Shown here one piece after another: positions 1 to 7,212 of a DNA stretch of 54,247 nt. Under the pieces are notes generated by a model. That model searched no databases, was not told the origin of the DNA, and saw only the letters and a list, made by a program, of their open reading frames with translations. Position numbers and translations under genes: made by a program. Position 1 is the first letter of the stretch, and each line of letters opens with the position of its first letter. Source of the DNA: an uncultured Bacteroidales bacterium (lineage in GTDB: Bacteria; Bacteroidota; Bacteroidia; Bacteroidales; Paludibacteraceae); the NCBI GenBank assembly GCA_900320865.1, contig ONTT01000010.1, positions 1-54,247 of the forward strand. Direction: 5' to 3'.

Positions 1-100
1 GTTGTCGCCGCTGTTAGTAGAACTAATACGCCGAATTCCTGTTATCAGATGGTGCGTACTGGGAGAGAAAACAAAACAAATCAAGAATTGAAAAATAACC

Positions 101-1303
101 ATGAATAAAGCAGATTTTCCGATATTGAAAGAGAAAGTACACGGACGCGAGTTGGTTTACTTGGATAATGCGGCAACGAGTCAGAAGCCTCAGCCGGTGT
201 TGGACGCGATTGTAGAGGCATATAGTCGATGGAACAGTAATATCCACCGCGGGGTACATCATCTGAGTCAGGTGGCAACAAGTAAGCACGAAGGGGCGCG
301 ACAGGCGGTGGCTGATTTTATCAACGCCCGCGAGGCGGAGGAGATTGTGTTTACAAAGGGCACAACGGACGCTATCAACGCGTTAGCTTTTGCAATAGGA
401 GAGGCGTTTATCTCCAAAGGAGATGAGATTATTGTAAGCGGCGTGGAACACCATTCGAATATCGTTCCGTGGCAAATGCTCTGTGAGCGAAAGAAAGCAG
501 TACTGCGGCATATTCCCTTACGCGAGGACTTATCGCTCGATTTAGAGGCTTTTAGAGGCCTTCTAAGCGATCGTACGAAGTTAGTGAGTGTGGCGCATGT
601 GAGCAATGTGTTAGGTACGATTCAACCGATAGAGGAGATTATTCATTTGGCGCATGCGAAAAATGTGCCGGTTTGTATAGACGGAGCGCAGAGTGTACCG
701 CATATGCACGTGGACGTGCAGGCTTTGGATTGCGATTTTATGGCTTTTTCGGGTCATAAGATGTACGGTCCGACCGGCATCGGAGTGCTCTATGGCAAAC
801 GGGAGTGGTTAGAGAAACTGCCGCCGCACGAAGGAGGAGGAGAGATGATCAACCATGTGCGTTGGAGCGGAACGACCTATAATGAGTTACCGTATAAGTT
901 CGAAGCAGGTACGCCGAATTTTGTGGGCAGTTATGCTCTGTCTAAAGCGATAGACTATATCCAAGCCCTCGGCTGGGAAGCTATCGAAGCACATGAACGC
1001 GAACTGACCGAATACTGCGAAGCACAACTATCCGCCATCGAAGGAGTGCATATCTATGCCGAACATCAACCCAAAGCCGGAGTCATCAGCTTTAATGTAG
1101 GCACCATCCATCCGTTTGATGTAGGTACCCTACTCGACCAGCAAGGTGTGGCTGTGCGTACCGGACATCATTGTGCAGAACCGTTGATAGATGCGATGGG
1201 GGTACCCGGAACAGTGCGCGTCTCGTTCGGATTATACAACGACAAAGCCGATGTGGATGCGTTTATAACAGCCTTGAAAAAAGCACAAAGTATATTGATG
1301 TGA
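101..1303 (+). CDS. sufS: Cysteine desulfurase SufS
   Basis: This is a 400-aa PLP-dependent group II cysteine desulfurase that takes sulfur from L-cysteine and supplies it to SUF iron-sulfur cluster assembly in the cytoplasm. The N-terminus YLDNAATSQKP is the class V aminotransferase start. HHSN (117-120) contains a cofactor-contacting His. SGHK (217-220) carries the PLP lysine K220. RTGHHC (353-358) carries the catalytic cysteine C358, and the nearby GHHCAEP sequence marks the SufS rather than IscS/NifS subgroup. Length is normal. The ATG at 101 is the only sensible start. SufD or SufC would be expected just upstream, but the 100 bases available show no identifiable end of either. The stop overlaps the next gene's GTG, suggesting translational coupling. 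Confidence 0.97.
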   Translation: MNKADFPILKEKVHGRELVYLDNAATSQKPQPVLDAIVEAYSRWNSNIHRGVHHLSQVATSKHEGARQAVADFINAREAEEIVFTKGTTDAINALAFAIGEAFISKGDEIIVSGVEHHSNIVPWQMLCERKKAVLRHIPLREDLSLDLEAFRGLLSDRTKLVSVAHVSNVLGTIQPIEEIIHLAHAKNVPVCIDGAQSVPHMHVDVQALDCDFMAFSGHKMYGPTGIGVLYGKREWLEKLPPHEGGGEMINHVRWSGTTYNELPYKFEAGTPNFVGSYALSKAIDYIQALGWEAIEAHERELTEYCEAQLSAIEGVHIYAEHQPKAGVISFNVGTIHPFDVGTLLDQQGVAVRTGHHCAEPLIDAMGVPGTVRVSFGLYNDKADVDAFITALKKAQSILM

Positions 1304-2283
1304 CTCTTACTCGCCTAGTACATACCCTGCATTTGACTCCGATTCGATTCTCTCTCGTTAGTGTCTCGTTAGTCTGTTTTGGACTAGGGATGGGTATGAA
1401 TGTCGTTTTTGCGGAGCCATTGAAAGTAGTCAGTTATAATGTAGAGAACCTCTTTTATCCAGAGCGGGACAGTTTGAAAGATGATAGTGAATGGACACCG
1501 GAAGGGGAGAGACGATGGAGCTATACGCGGTACTACCGGAAGGTCGAAAATATCGCCCGCGTGCTGACAAATATCGGCGAGTGGGATGGGGTAGATATAG
1601 TGGGGTTGCAGGAAGTCGAAAATGCCCTTTGCGTCAAAAGGCTTTGCTATACCTTGCGGCGCGGAGAATATGATTTTGTGCATTACGAAAGCCCTGATGC
1701 GCGAGGGATAGATGTTGCGCTGATTTACAAGAAGAGTAGAGTAGATACCATCGCCACAAGGGCGATAAAGGTAAAAGGTGAAAGGGTGAATGGTGAAAGG
1801 TTAATTACCCGGGATATTCTCTATGTATGTGCGCAAATCGATAAGCGAGATACGGTTCATTTCTTTGTGTGTCATTTACCAAGTCAACGAGGCGGGAAAG
1901 CAGAGAGTGAATGGAAGAGAAGAGTAGCGAAAGAGGTGTTGGAAGAGGCGGTAGATTCCGTTTTTAAGGTACAAGCTGAGGCGAAGATCGTAGTGATGGG
2001 TGATATGAATGCGGAGGACTTAGAGGTGAAAGGGTTAAAGGATGAAAGGATGAAGGGAGAGGGAACGCATAAGTACCAAGGACGATGGACGTGTCTGGAT
2101 CATTTTTACACCTCGCCTTCTTTAGACAGCCTCAGCAGGGCGGAGATATACAACGCCGCTTGGATTCAAGAGCCGGATGAGAAATATCTGGACTTGAGAC
2201 CCAAGCGGACGTATAATGGTTTTCGCTATCAGAAAGACGGCTTTTCAGACCACCTGCCGATTGTGCTTAGAGTTTCGCTTTGA
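1300..2283 (+). CDS. Secreted endonuclease/exonuclease/phosphatase-fold protein
   Basis: This protein has the metal-dependent endonuclease/exonuclease/phosphatase (DNase I-like) fold. The motifs are KVVSYNVENLF near residue 45, GLQEVEN, MGDMNAEDL and the terminal GFSDHLPI. I choose the GTG at 1300, which overlaps the sufS stop as GTGA. It gives 327 aa and an N-terminus with a hydrophobic stretch (about residues 17-38) that reads as a signal peptide ending near VFA-EP. Starting at the later ATGs (1390, 1396) would remove the signal. The substrate (nucleic acid, phosphoinositide or other phosphodiester) cannot be told from sequence. Two short tandem-repeat arrays (1770-1805, 2025-2061) lie in frame and code for low-complexity basic or acidic stretches. 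The 3' end overlaps the convergent TonB receptor gene by 17 bp, with no terminator between them. Confidence 0.85.
   Translation: MTLTRLVHTLHLTPIRFSLVSVSLVCFGLGMGMNVVFAEPLKVVSYNVENLFYPERDSLKDDSEWTPEGERRWSYTRYYRKVENIARVLTNIGEWDGVDIVGLQEVENALCVKRLCYTLRRGEYDFVHYESPDARGIDVALIYKKSRVDTIATRAIKVKGERVNGERLITRDILYVCAQIDKRDTVHFFVCHLPSQRGGKAESEWKRRVAKEVLEEAVDSVFKVQAEAKIVVMGDMNAEDLEVKGLKDERMKGEGTHKYQGRWTCLDHFYTSPSLDSLSRAEIYNAAWIQEPDEKYLDLRPKRTYNGFRYQKDGFSDHLPIVLRVSL
1770..1805 (+). repeat. Intragenic 7/8-bp tandem array
   Basis: Five consecutive units follow the pattern GGTRAAA/GGTTAAT (one is 8 bp): GGTAAAA, GGTGAAA, GGGTGAAT, GGTGAAA, GGTTAAT. The array lies in frame in the endonuclease/phosphatase-fold gene and encodes KVKGERVNGERLI. 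It belongs to the dispersed heptamer family described in the findings. Confidence 0.75.
2025..2061 (+). repeat. Second intragenic 7/8-bp tandem array
   Basis: Units GGTGAAA, GGGTTAAA, GGATGAAA, GGATGAAG and a degenerate GGAGAGG follow each other directly. They encode EVKGLKDERMKGEG between the MGDMNAED motif and the C-terminal part of the same protein. The unit is related to that of the array 220 bp upstream. Confidence 0.65.
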
Positions 2284-4378
2284 TGCTGATTTTTGCCCAA
2301 GCGCCAGGTTGGAGGATACCGCCGTAATCGTAATAGCGGGTGTTGGTTATGTTCGTGCAATCCGCAGAAACACGCAGGTATTTGTTTTGCCAATAGACCG
2401 AGCCGTCCAAGAGCCAAACGGGCTGATAATCCGCCACTTCGCCTTCGGCATTATTATATTGCCCTTCGCGTTTCTGAAAACGTACGGTCCATGAAGCACC
2501 CAGGCCTTTATAGATGCCATGCTCCAGACGGACGGCTAACTTGTGGCTCAAGTAATCCAAGTACCGCGAACCGGCTTCTTTGAGATCCAGATCCAGATAC
2601 GTATACGCATAATCGACCGACACGCAACGCAGCCATTCATTCAGCCGGTAAGCGAGTGACAGTTCAAGCCCTGTCGCATTCACCTGTTGCTGGTTCTCGG
2701 CATGGAAAGGACGCTTGGTATCCGTCGGGACATAGACCCAATCGATGATATTCTTTCCCCACCGGTAGTACCAATCGGCAGACCAGGACAATCCGCTCCA
2801 TGTTCCTTTATAGCCGACGGAGAGCAGCCATGCTTCTTCGGGTTTGAGGTTGCGGTTGCCGAGTTGGTTGCCGGCATTATAATACAGATCCGTGAACGTC
2901 GGCATCCGGAGCGAGCGGTTGGCATTCACATAGACCGTACCGGCTTTCTTAAACTCATAGCCGATGTTCGCTCCGCCGCCCAAATGATGCCCGAATTGCG
3001 TGTTGTACGTGCCGTTAATACCTATCGAAGCGGAAAGTCCGGCGTAATAAAAAGTCTGCTCGGCATAGTAGTTCGTATGAAAGCGATTACCGCCTTTGAC
3101 AAGATCCAACACGCGTACATCTGCTAAGGGAAAATCCGCCACATTCGGCACTTGGCCATCGGGATTGATGGTATCGCCAAGGTTGGTAGAGTGCATGTTT
3201 TCATTCCGTACGCTGATGCCAAAAGAAGTCGTTCCGACACGCGAGGCATAATGCGCAGAGAGTGCCGCTGAGGCTGTTTGTGCGAAATGGAAATTGCCGT
3301 ACAACCGTTGATCCCGATGCCATTCATATCGATCGTAATTAGCTCTATACGAGGCTTGTGCATCTAACCGCCAAGCGCCCCATTGGTGCTCGTATCTGCC
3401 GGAAGCAAAAGCCGTCCGGGTAGCGTCAAACTGATCCTGCGAACCAAAACCATAACCCATTCCGAGCCCTGCATCTTTCCATTGTGCGCCGGCCTGAACG
3501 TCTAATCCTCTCCAACGCGTCTGGAAGTAGATATTCGCTAACTGAAAATCCGAATTCCGGCACGCCGTAGCTTCTTTTTCCGTCGGCCGGGGTGCATAAT
3601 ACCCTTCTGCACGGCTGTATTCGGCAGAGACATTAAATAACGCCTCATCCTTTTGTATAGAAGCCGCCAGTTCGGGATTCACCAACCCGTTCATGCCGGC
3701 TGTCAGTTTGAGCGCTATTTCTTTCGACTTTTGACTTTCTACTTTCGACTTGGTCACAATATTGATTGCCCCGGAGAAAGCGCCATGAAGATTAGCCGAG
3801 GTACCTTGCAGCACTTCGACACGCTCGATCATCTCTGTGGAGACAGGGATATTCAGCGTATAATGCCCCGTGTGAAAATCACTTAGCGGAACCCCGTTCA
3901 GCAGCACTAACACCTGATCGAACGTACCGCCGCGCATACTGATATCCGCCTGTGCGCCGTTAGCGCCACGGGTTCGCACATCCACGCCCGGCAGGTATTG
4001 CAAGATATCCGCTACCGTCTGAACCGGCAGAGCTTCTATCTCGGCCTGCGAGACCTGCGTAATCAGCCTGTACGCTTCCGAATTAACCTCAGCTTTGTGA
4101 GAAACGACCAACACCTCCTGAAGACTAAGTTGTCGGGCTTCTAATGGAACGGAATCCTTCGGAACACCTTCATCGGCTTCCACAGCAGCGATGCCTGAGA
4201 AAAGCAGTAAGGCCGAAACAGCGATAGACTTACCGCTTTTAAGCATCTCCAAATCCGTCATATACGCTGCCACACGTCCTATGGTCACCTCCCGGTGAAG
4301 CGAACAAAAGGCTGCATAAGCCTTGTGGCTGAACTGACGGAAACGGATTCCTTGTTGTTTAAGAATAGTTTTGAACAT
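2267..4378 (-). CDS. TonB-dependent outer membrane receptor
   Basis: This is a 703-aa TonB-dependent transporter. A plug domain spans about 100-210 (LPVQTVADILQYLPGVDV, DISMRGGTFDQVLVLLNG, ERVEVLQG, GAINIVTK), followed by a 22-strand-type barrel ending in ISIKAKL. LSLQEVLVVSHK (84-95) is a plausible TonB box. I start at the ATG at 4378, about 25 nt downstream of a good promoter; the upstream in-frame region crosses that promoter. The N-terminus is odd: about 50 mostly polar, basic residues (HKAYAAFCSLHREVTIGRV at 18-36) precede the hydrophobic signal segment at 51-66. A heptamer array inserts SKVESQKSK right after the plug. The overall look is of the vitamin B12/BtuB-like or siderophore class, but the ligand is not determined; no lipoprotein partner or transporter is adjacent. 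Confidence 0.93.
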   Translation of the reverse strand: MFKTILKQQGIRFRQFSHKAYAAFCSLHREVTIGRVAAYMTDLEMLKSGKSIAVSALLLFSGIAAVEADEGVPKDSVPLEARQLSLQEVLVVSHKAEVNSEAYRLITQVSQAEIEALPVQTVADILQYLPGVDVRTRGANGAQADISMRGGTFDQVLVLLNGVPLSDFHTGHYTLNIPVSTEMIERVEVLQGTSANLHGAFSGAINIVTKSKVESQKSKEIALKLTAGMNGLVNPELAASIQKDEALFNVSAEYSRAEGYYAPRPTEKEATACRNSDFQLANIYFQTRWRGLDVQAGAQWKDAGLGMGYGFGSQDQFDATRTAFASGRYEHQWGAWRLDAQASYRANYDRYEWHRDQRLYGNFHFAQTASAALSAHYASRVGTTSFGISVRNENMHSTNLGDTINPDGQVPNVADFPLADVRVLDLVKGGNRFHTNYYAEQTFYYAGLSASIGINGTYNTQFGHHLGGGANIGYEFKKAGTVYVNANRSLRMPTFTDLYYNAGNQLGNRNLKPEEAWLLSVGYKGTWSGLSWSADWYYRWGKNIIDWVYVPTDTKRPFHAENQQQVNATGLELSLAYRLNEWLRCVSVDYAYTYLDLDLKEAGSRYLDYLSHKLAVRLEHGIYKGLGASWTVRFQKREGQYNNAEGEVADYQPVWLLDGSVYWQNKYLRVSADCTNITNTRYYDYGGILQPGAWAKISIKAKL
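3721..3748 (-). repeat. Heptamer array inside TonB receptor gene
   Basis: Four perfect-period 7-mers follow each other on the + strand: CTTTCGA, CTTTTGA, CTTTCTA, CTTTCGA. Read on the coding strand they give the peptide SKVESQKSK immediately after the plug motif GAINIVTK. The unit is the same as that of the array at the asd/U32 junction (45008-45042). Confidence 0.8.
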
Positions 4379-4408
4379 AAAATAATTATTTGCTTTCAAA
4401 AAAGCGTG

Positions 4409-4440
4409 CAAAATTACTGCTTTTTTTGCATATTTGCAAA
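4409..4440 (-). promoter_or_regulatory. Promoter of the TonB receptor gene
   Basis: Reading the minus strand, TTTG (4437-4440), a 20-nt spacer and TAATTTTG (4409-4416) match the Bacteroidetes -33/-7 promoter. Transcription would start near 4402, about 24 nt before the ATG. It overlaps the divergent promoter by 16 bp. Confidence 0.75.
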
Positions 4441-4456
4441 TATTTTCGTACCTTTG
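4425..4456 (+). promoter_or_regulatory. Promoter of the DUF2851-araC unit
   Basis: TTTG (4425-4428), a 20-nt spacer and TACCTTTG (4449-4456) match the Bacteroidetes consensus. The predicted start is near 4463, which leaves a leader of only about 12 nt. The -33 elements of this and the opposing promoter lie inside each other's spacers. Confidence 0.8.
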
Positions 4457-4474
4457 CGCCAAAATTAATCCTTT

Positions 4475-5695
4475 ATGCCGGAAATAGTTCTGCATTATAT
4501 TTGGGAGAAATGCCTCTGGGCGGGATATGAACAACGCACCACGGACGGAAAGTCGGTGGAAATCGTATCTGTAGGTGAGCACAACCGCGATGCAGGTCCC
4601 GATTACAGCCATGCGCGGGTTCGGATAGATGGCAAAGAATGGGTCGGAAATATAGAGATCCATGTCTGTTCGAGTGATTGGATCAAGCATCGTCATCAAT
4701 TGGATAAAGCGTACGACAATATTATCTTACACGTCGTTCGCACGGCCGACAAACCGATTTATAATTCGAAGGGTGAGTTGGTACCACAATGCGAGTTGAA
4801 CTACCCGAGTGATAAAGACTACCTGAGTGCTCTTTTTGAGTCCGCACAAAAGATGGACAGTGCCATCGCCCGAATCGGTTGTGCGGAGCAGTTATTGCAC
4901 GATCCGCGATTGCTGACAGAGGGTTGGCGCAAGACGCTTTTGCGGAAACGTCTGGAATGCAAACGGGCATCTATTACGCGACTCTTAGAGATCACGAAAG
5001 GCAGTTGGGAACACGCGTTGTATATCTCTATGGCACGTAACTTCGGGTTCCATACGAATAGTGTACCGTTTGAGGAACTGGCCATTAACACTCCGCTCTC
5101 TTGTCTGCAGAAACACCGGAACAGCCTGTTTCAACTAACTGCTCTGCTGTTAGGGCAGGCAGGCTTAGTGCAAGAACCGGAGTTGCAGAAAGAATATGAT
5201 TTTCTGCGGGTTAAGTTCGGTTTGACACCCCTGGAGGGCAGTATATGGAAACATGCACGGTTGAGGCCGCAAAATAGTCCGGAGTTACGGATCCGGCAGT
5301 TTGCGCAGCTCATTCATCAGTCGGAGAACCTGCTGAGTAAGATCTTGGATACGGATGACTTGAAGGAACTGGAAGTGCTGTTTGCCGTTCCACAAATGGG
5401 GAAGAGTAGTGTTGATATCCTGTTGATAAATACCGTTATCCCCTATAAATACGCATATGCATTGCATCAAAACAACCCGGTTAAGGCAGAACAGGTGCTG
5501 AGGCTAATGGAGAAGATTCCTGCCGAGAATAACACGATTGTTCGTCAATGGCGGGTATTGGGACAGGAAGTAAAAAATGCAGCTGATACGCAGGCACTAC
5601 TGCATCTCTATCAGAACTATTGCCAACATCACGAGTGCATCAACTGCGAAGTGGGCTATAAGATTTTCGAGAACCAACAACTGACCTTATTCTAA
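4475..5695 (+). CDS. DUF2851 family protein
   Basis: This 406-aa cytoplasmic protein matches the Bacteroidetes DUF2851 family. The N-terminus MPEIVLHYIWEKCLW and the block GPDYSHARVRIDGKEWVGNIEIH are characteristic, followed by SDWIKHRHQLDKAYDNIILHVV. The early part has a nuclease-like alternation of D/E and conserved K residues (NAGPDF-type, E-x-H), but no function is established and I do not assign one. It is transcribed from a strong divergent promoter. Only 2 nt separate its stop from the next ATG, so it probably forms an operon with the AraC regulator. Confidence 0.9.
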   Translation: MPEIVLHYIWEKCLWAGYEQRTTDGKSVEIVSVGEHNRDAGPDYSHARVRIDGKEWVGNIEIHVCSSDWIKHRHQLDKAYDNIILHVVRTADKPIYNSKGELVPQCELNYPSDKDYLSALFESAQKMDSAIARIGCAEQLLHDPRLLTEGWRKTLLRKRLECKRASITRLLEITKGSWEHALYISMARNFGFHTNSVPFEELAINTPLSCLQKHRNSLFQLTALLLGQAGLVQEPELQKEYDFLRVKFGLTPLEGSIWKHARLRPQNSPELRIRQFAQLIHQSENLLSKILDTDDLKELEVLFAVPQMGKSSVDILLINTVIPYKYAYALHQNNPVKAEQVLRLMEKIPAENNTIVRQWRVLGQEVKNAADTQALLHLYQNYCQHHECINCEVGYKIFENQQLTLF

Positions 5696-5697
5696 AT

Positions 5698-6558
5698 ATG
5701 CTTTTTCAGATCATACAACCGACTGAGGCTTTACGGCCGTACATCACGCGTTATGTGTTCGTGCGCGCGGAAGGTTCCACAGACACGATGACTCCTCCTT
5801 CGGACGACCCGCGGTTTGTGAACGGTAAGCACGTACAACCGCTGCTACCGAACTATGGCAGTTTTATCTTCATGCGGAACGTAGTAGCGGATTTCAGCGG
5901 AGTGGAATCGGACGGTTTGACCATCGTGGGGGCTAATCAGAAGACGATTGGTTTGACGACCGTAAGCGGTTGGTTTGAAGGTATGCTGATGGATTTTGAA
6001 CCGGGAGGTTTGTATGCCTTGTTAGGTATCGACCTGCAGCAGCTAGCCGGAAAGGTATTGACTGCCAAAGAATACGGAGACGAAGGCTTGCTGCAACTGG
6101 ATTCGATCTTCAAGCGCGTAGAGAAAGCGGAAGAGATAGCGATGCTGCTGGACGCGTTCTTTTTGGGGCATTTACCGCATAAAGAGGATCTTAACTATAC
6201 GCGTCTTAGCAAAGTTATTGCAGCTTGCGATGCAGCAAAAGGGAATATAACGGCAGCTGAGATGGCCAGTGTAGCATGTCTTGGCGAACGACAGTTCTTG
6301 CGCGTGTTCCGTATGTATGTAGGTATTCCGCCGAAGCAGTTTGTACGACTGAGACGTTTCCACAAGTCAATACAGCATATGCAGCAGATAGCCGCAGCGG
6401 GAAAACCGATTGACCTGATGTCCATCGCTCTGGCACACGGGTACTATGATCTGAGTCACATGGCGATGGAGTTTCAGCAGATGGGATGCGTGAGCCCGAG
6501 TCATTTCAGGATGCTGGGAATACCGCTAAGTGACGATTTTTCGGTCTTTTTTGCTTAA
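5698..6558 (+). CDS. AraC-family transcriptional regulator
   Basis: This is a 286-aa regulator. Residues about 1-150 form a sensing domain of the kind found in many Bacteroidetes AraC proteins (LRPYITRYVF at the start, GWFEGMLMDFEPGGLYALLG). The C-terminal 100 residues form the double helix-turn-helix domain: AAEMASVACLGERQFLRVFRM, then IALAHGYYDLSHMAMEFQQ and SPSHFR. The start lies 2 nt after the DUF2851 stop, so the two are co-transcribed. The target genes and ligand cannot be inferred; the divergent TonB receptor and the lipoprotein downstream are the nearest candidates, by position only. Confidence 0.9.
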   Translation: MLFQIIQPTEALRPYITRYVFVRAEGSTDTMTPPSDDPRFVNGKHVQPLLPNYGSFIFMRNVVADFSGVESDGLTIVGANQKTIGLTTVSGWFEGMLMDFEPGGLYALLGIDLQQLAGKVLTAKEYGDEGLLQLDSIFKRVEKAEEIAMLLDAFFLGHLPHKEDLNYTRLSKVIAACDAAKGNITAAEMASVACLGERQFLRVFRMYVGIPPKQFVRLRRFHKSIQHMQQIAAAGKPIDLMSIALAHGYYDLSHMAMEFQQMGCVSPSHFRMLGIPLSDDFSVFFA

Positions 6559-6604
6559 AAAACAGCCTAATAATACTCGAAAACAGCAATATGTCCGATT
6601 TTTC

Positions 6605-6636
6605 ATATCTTCATTCAGTCCAAAGCAGTACTTTTG
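6605..6636 (+). promoter_or_regulatory. Probable promoter of the lipoprotein gene
   Basis: TACTTTTG at 6629-6636 matches the -7 element. The position where TTTG is expected reads ATAT, so the -33 element is poor and the promoter may need an activator such as the AraC protein encoded just upstream (inference). Confidence 0.45.
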
Positions 6637-6670
6637 CATAGGATTTCAAAACAAATAAAAAAAGGAAGGT

Positions 6671-7165
6671 ATGAAAACGATGAAAAAATTAGCCATCTTC
6701 GTACTGGGAGTAGTACTGATGGGATTGACAAGTTGCAGTAATGAACCGAGTATAAAAAACATTACCGGCATGTACAACTACAAGTTAGCCGGATCGGCTC
6801 GTGTATACTACCAGGCTACCGGTGAGACCAAGCAAGTAGTGATGAACACCGAAACGGGTACGATGACCATCGTGCGGACGGAAGAAGCGGACGAAGTGAA
6901 GATCACGATGAGTGCCAACAATGGCGATTTATATGCAATGACAGGTGTAGTAACACATGATACTATCTTCTTCGAACCCGTAAGCCGCGATATCTATGTA
7001 GATGCAGTAGAGGACTTATTCCGCTGCCAGATGAACGGAGAAGGACAACTTCTCAACGATGGTTCTATCAGCGCTCGCATCTATATCACCGGACGGGCAC
7101 ATGAAGAGGAAAACGTCAATTTGACGGCTACAGACATCAAGCTGTACGCTACAAAAATCAAATAA
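6671..7165 (+). CDS. Small lipoprotein of unknown function
   Basis: This 164-aa predicted lipoprotein starts with a short basic head, a hydrophobic core and a lipobox LTSC with the lipidated cysteine at 22 (SPII type), so it should be membrane-anchored outside the cytoplasm. The rest is beta-rich with regular polar/hydrophobic alternation and resembles a lipocalin- or calycin-like small barrel (NITGMYNYKLAG, GTMTIVRTEE, LFRCQMNGEGQL), but I recognise no family. MKTMKKL at 6671 and MKKL at 6680 are both possible starts. A strong hairpin terminator follows. Confidence 0.7.
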   Translation: MKTMKKLAIFVLGVVLMGLTSCSNEPSIKNITGMYNYKLAGSARVYYQATGETKQVVMNTETGTMTIVRTEEADEVKITMSANNGDLYAMTGVVTHDTIFFEPVSRDIYVDAVEDLFRCQMNGEGQLLNDGSISARIYITGRAHEEENVNLTATDIKLYATKIK

Positions 7166-7187
7166 AGAGACCTTTCAAGGCATAAAA

Positions 7188-7208
7188 AAAGCGTCGTTGT
7201 GACGCTTT
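7188..7208. terminator. Bidirectional intrinsic terminator
   Basis: The 8-bp stem AAAGCGTC / GACGCTTT has a 5-nt loop (GTTGT), with A-rich sequence before it and T-rich sequence after. It can therefore serve both the rightward lipoprotein gene and the leftward Omp85 unit that converge here. Confidence 0.85.
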
Positions 7209-7212
7209 ATTT

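Noticed and set aside
1-100. Possible end of sufD before sufS
   Set aside because: Frames 1 and 2 are open but neither resembles a SufD or SufC C-terminus.
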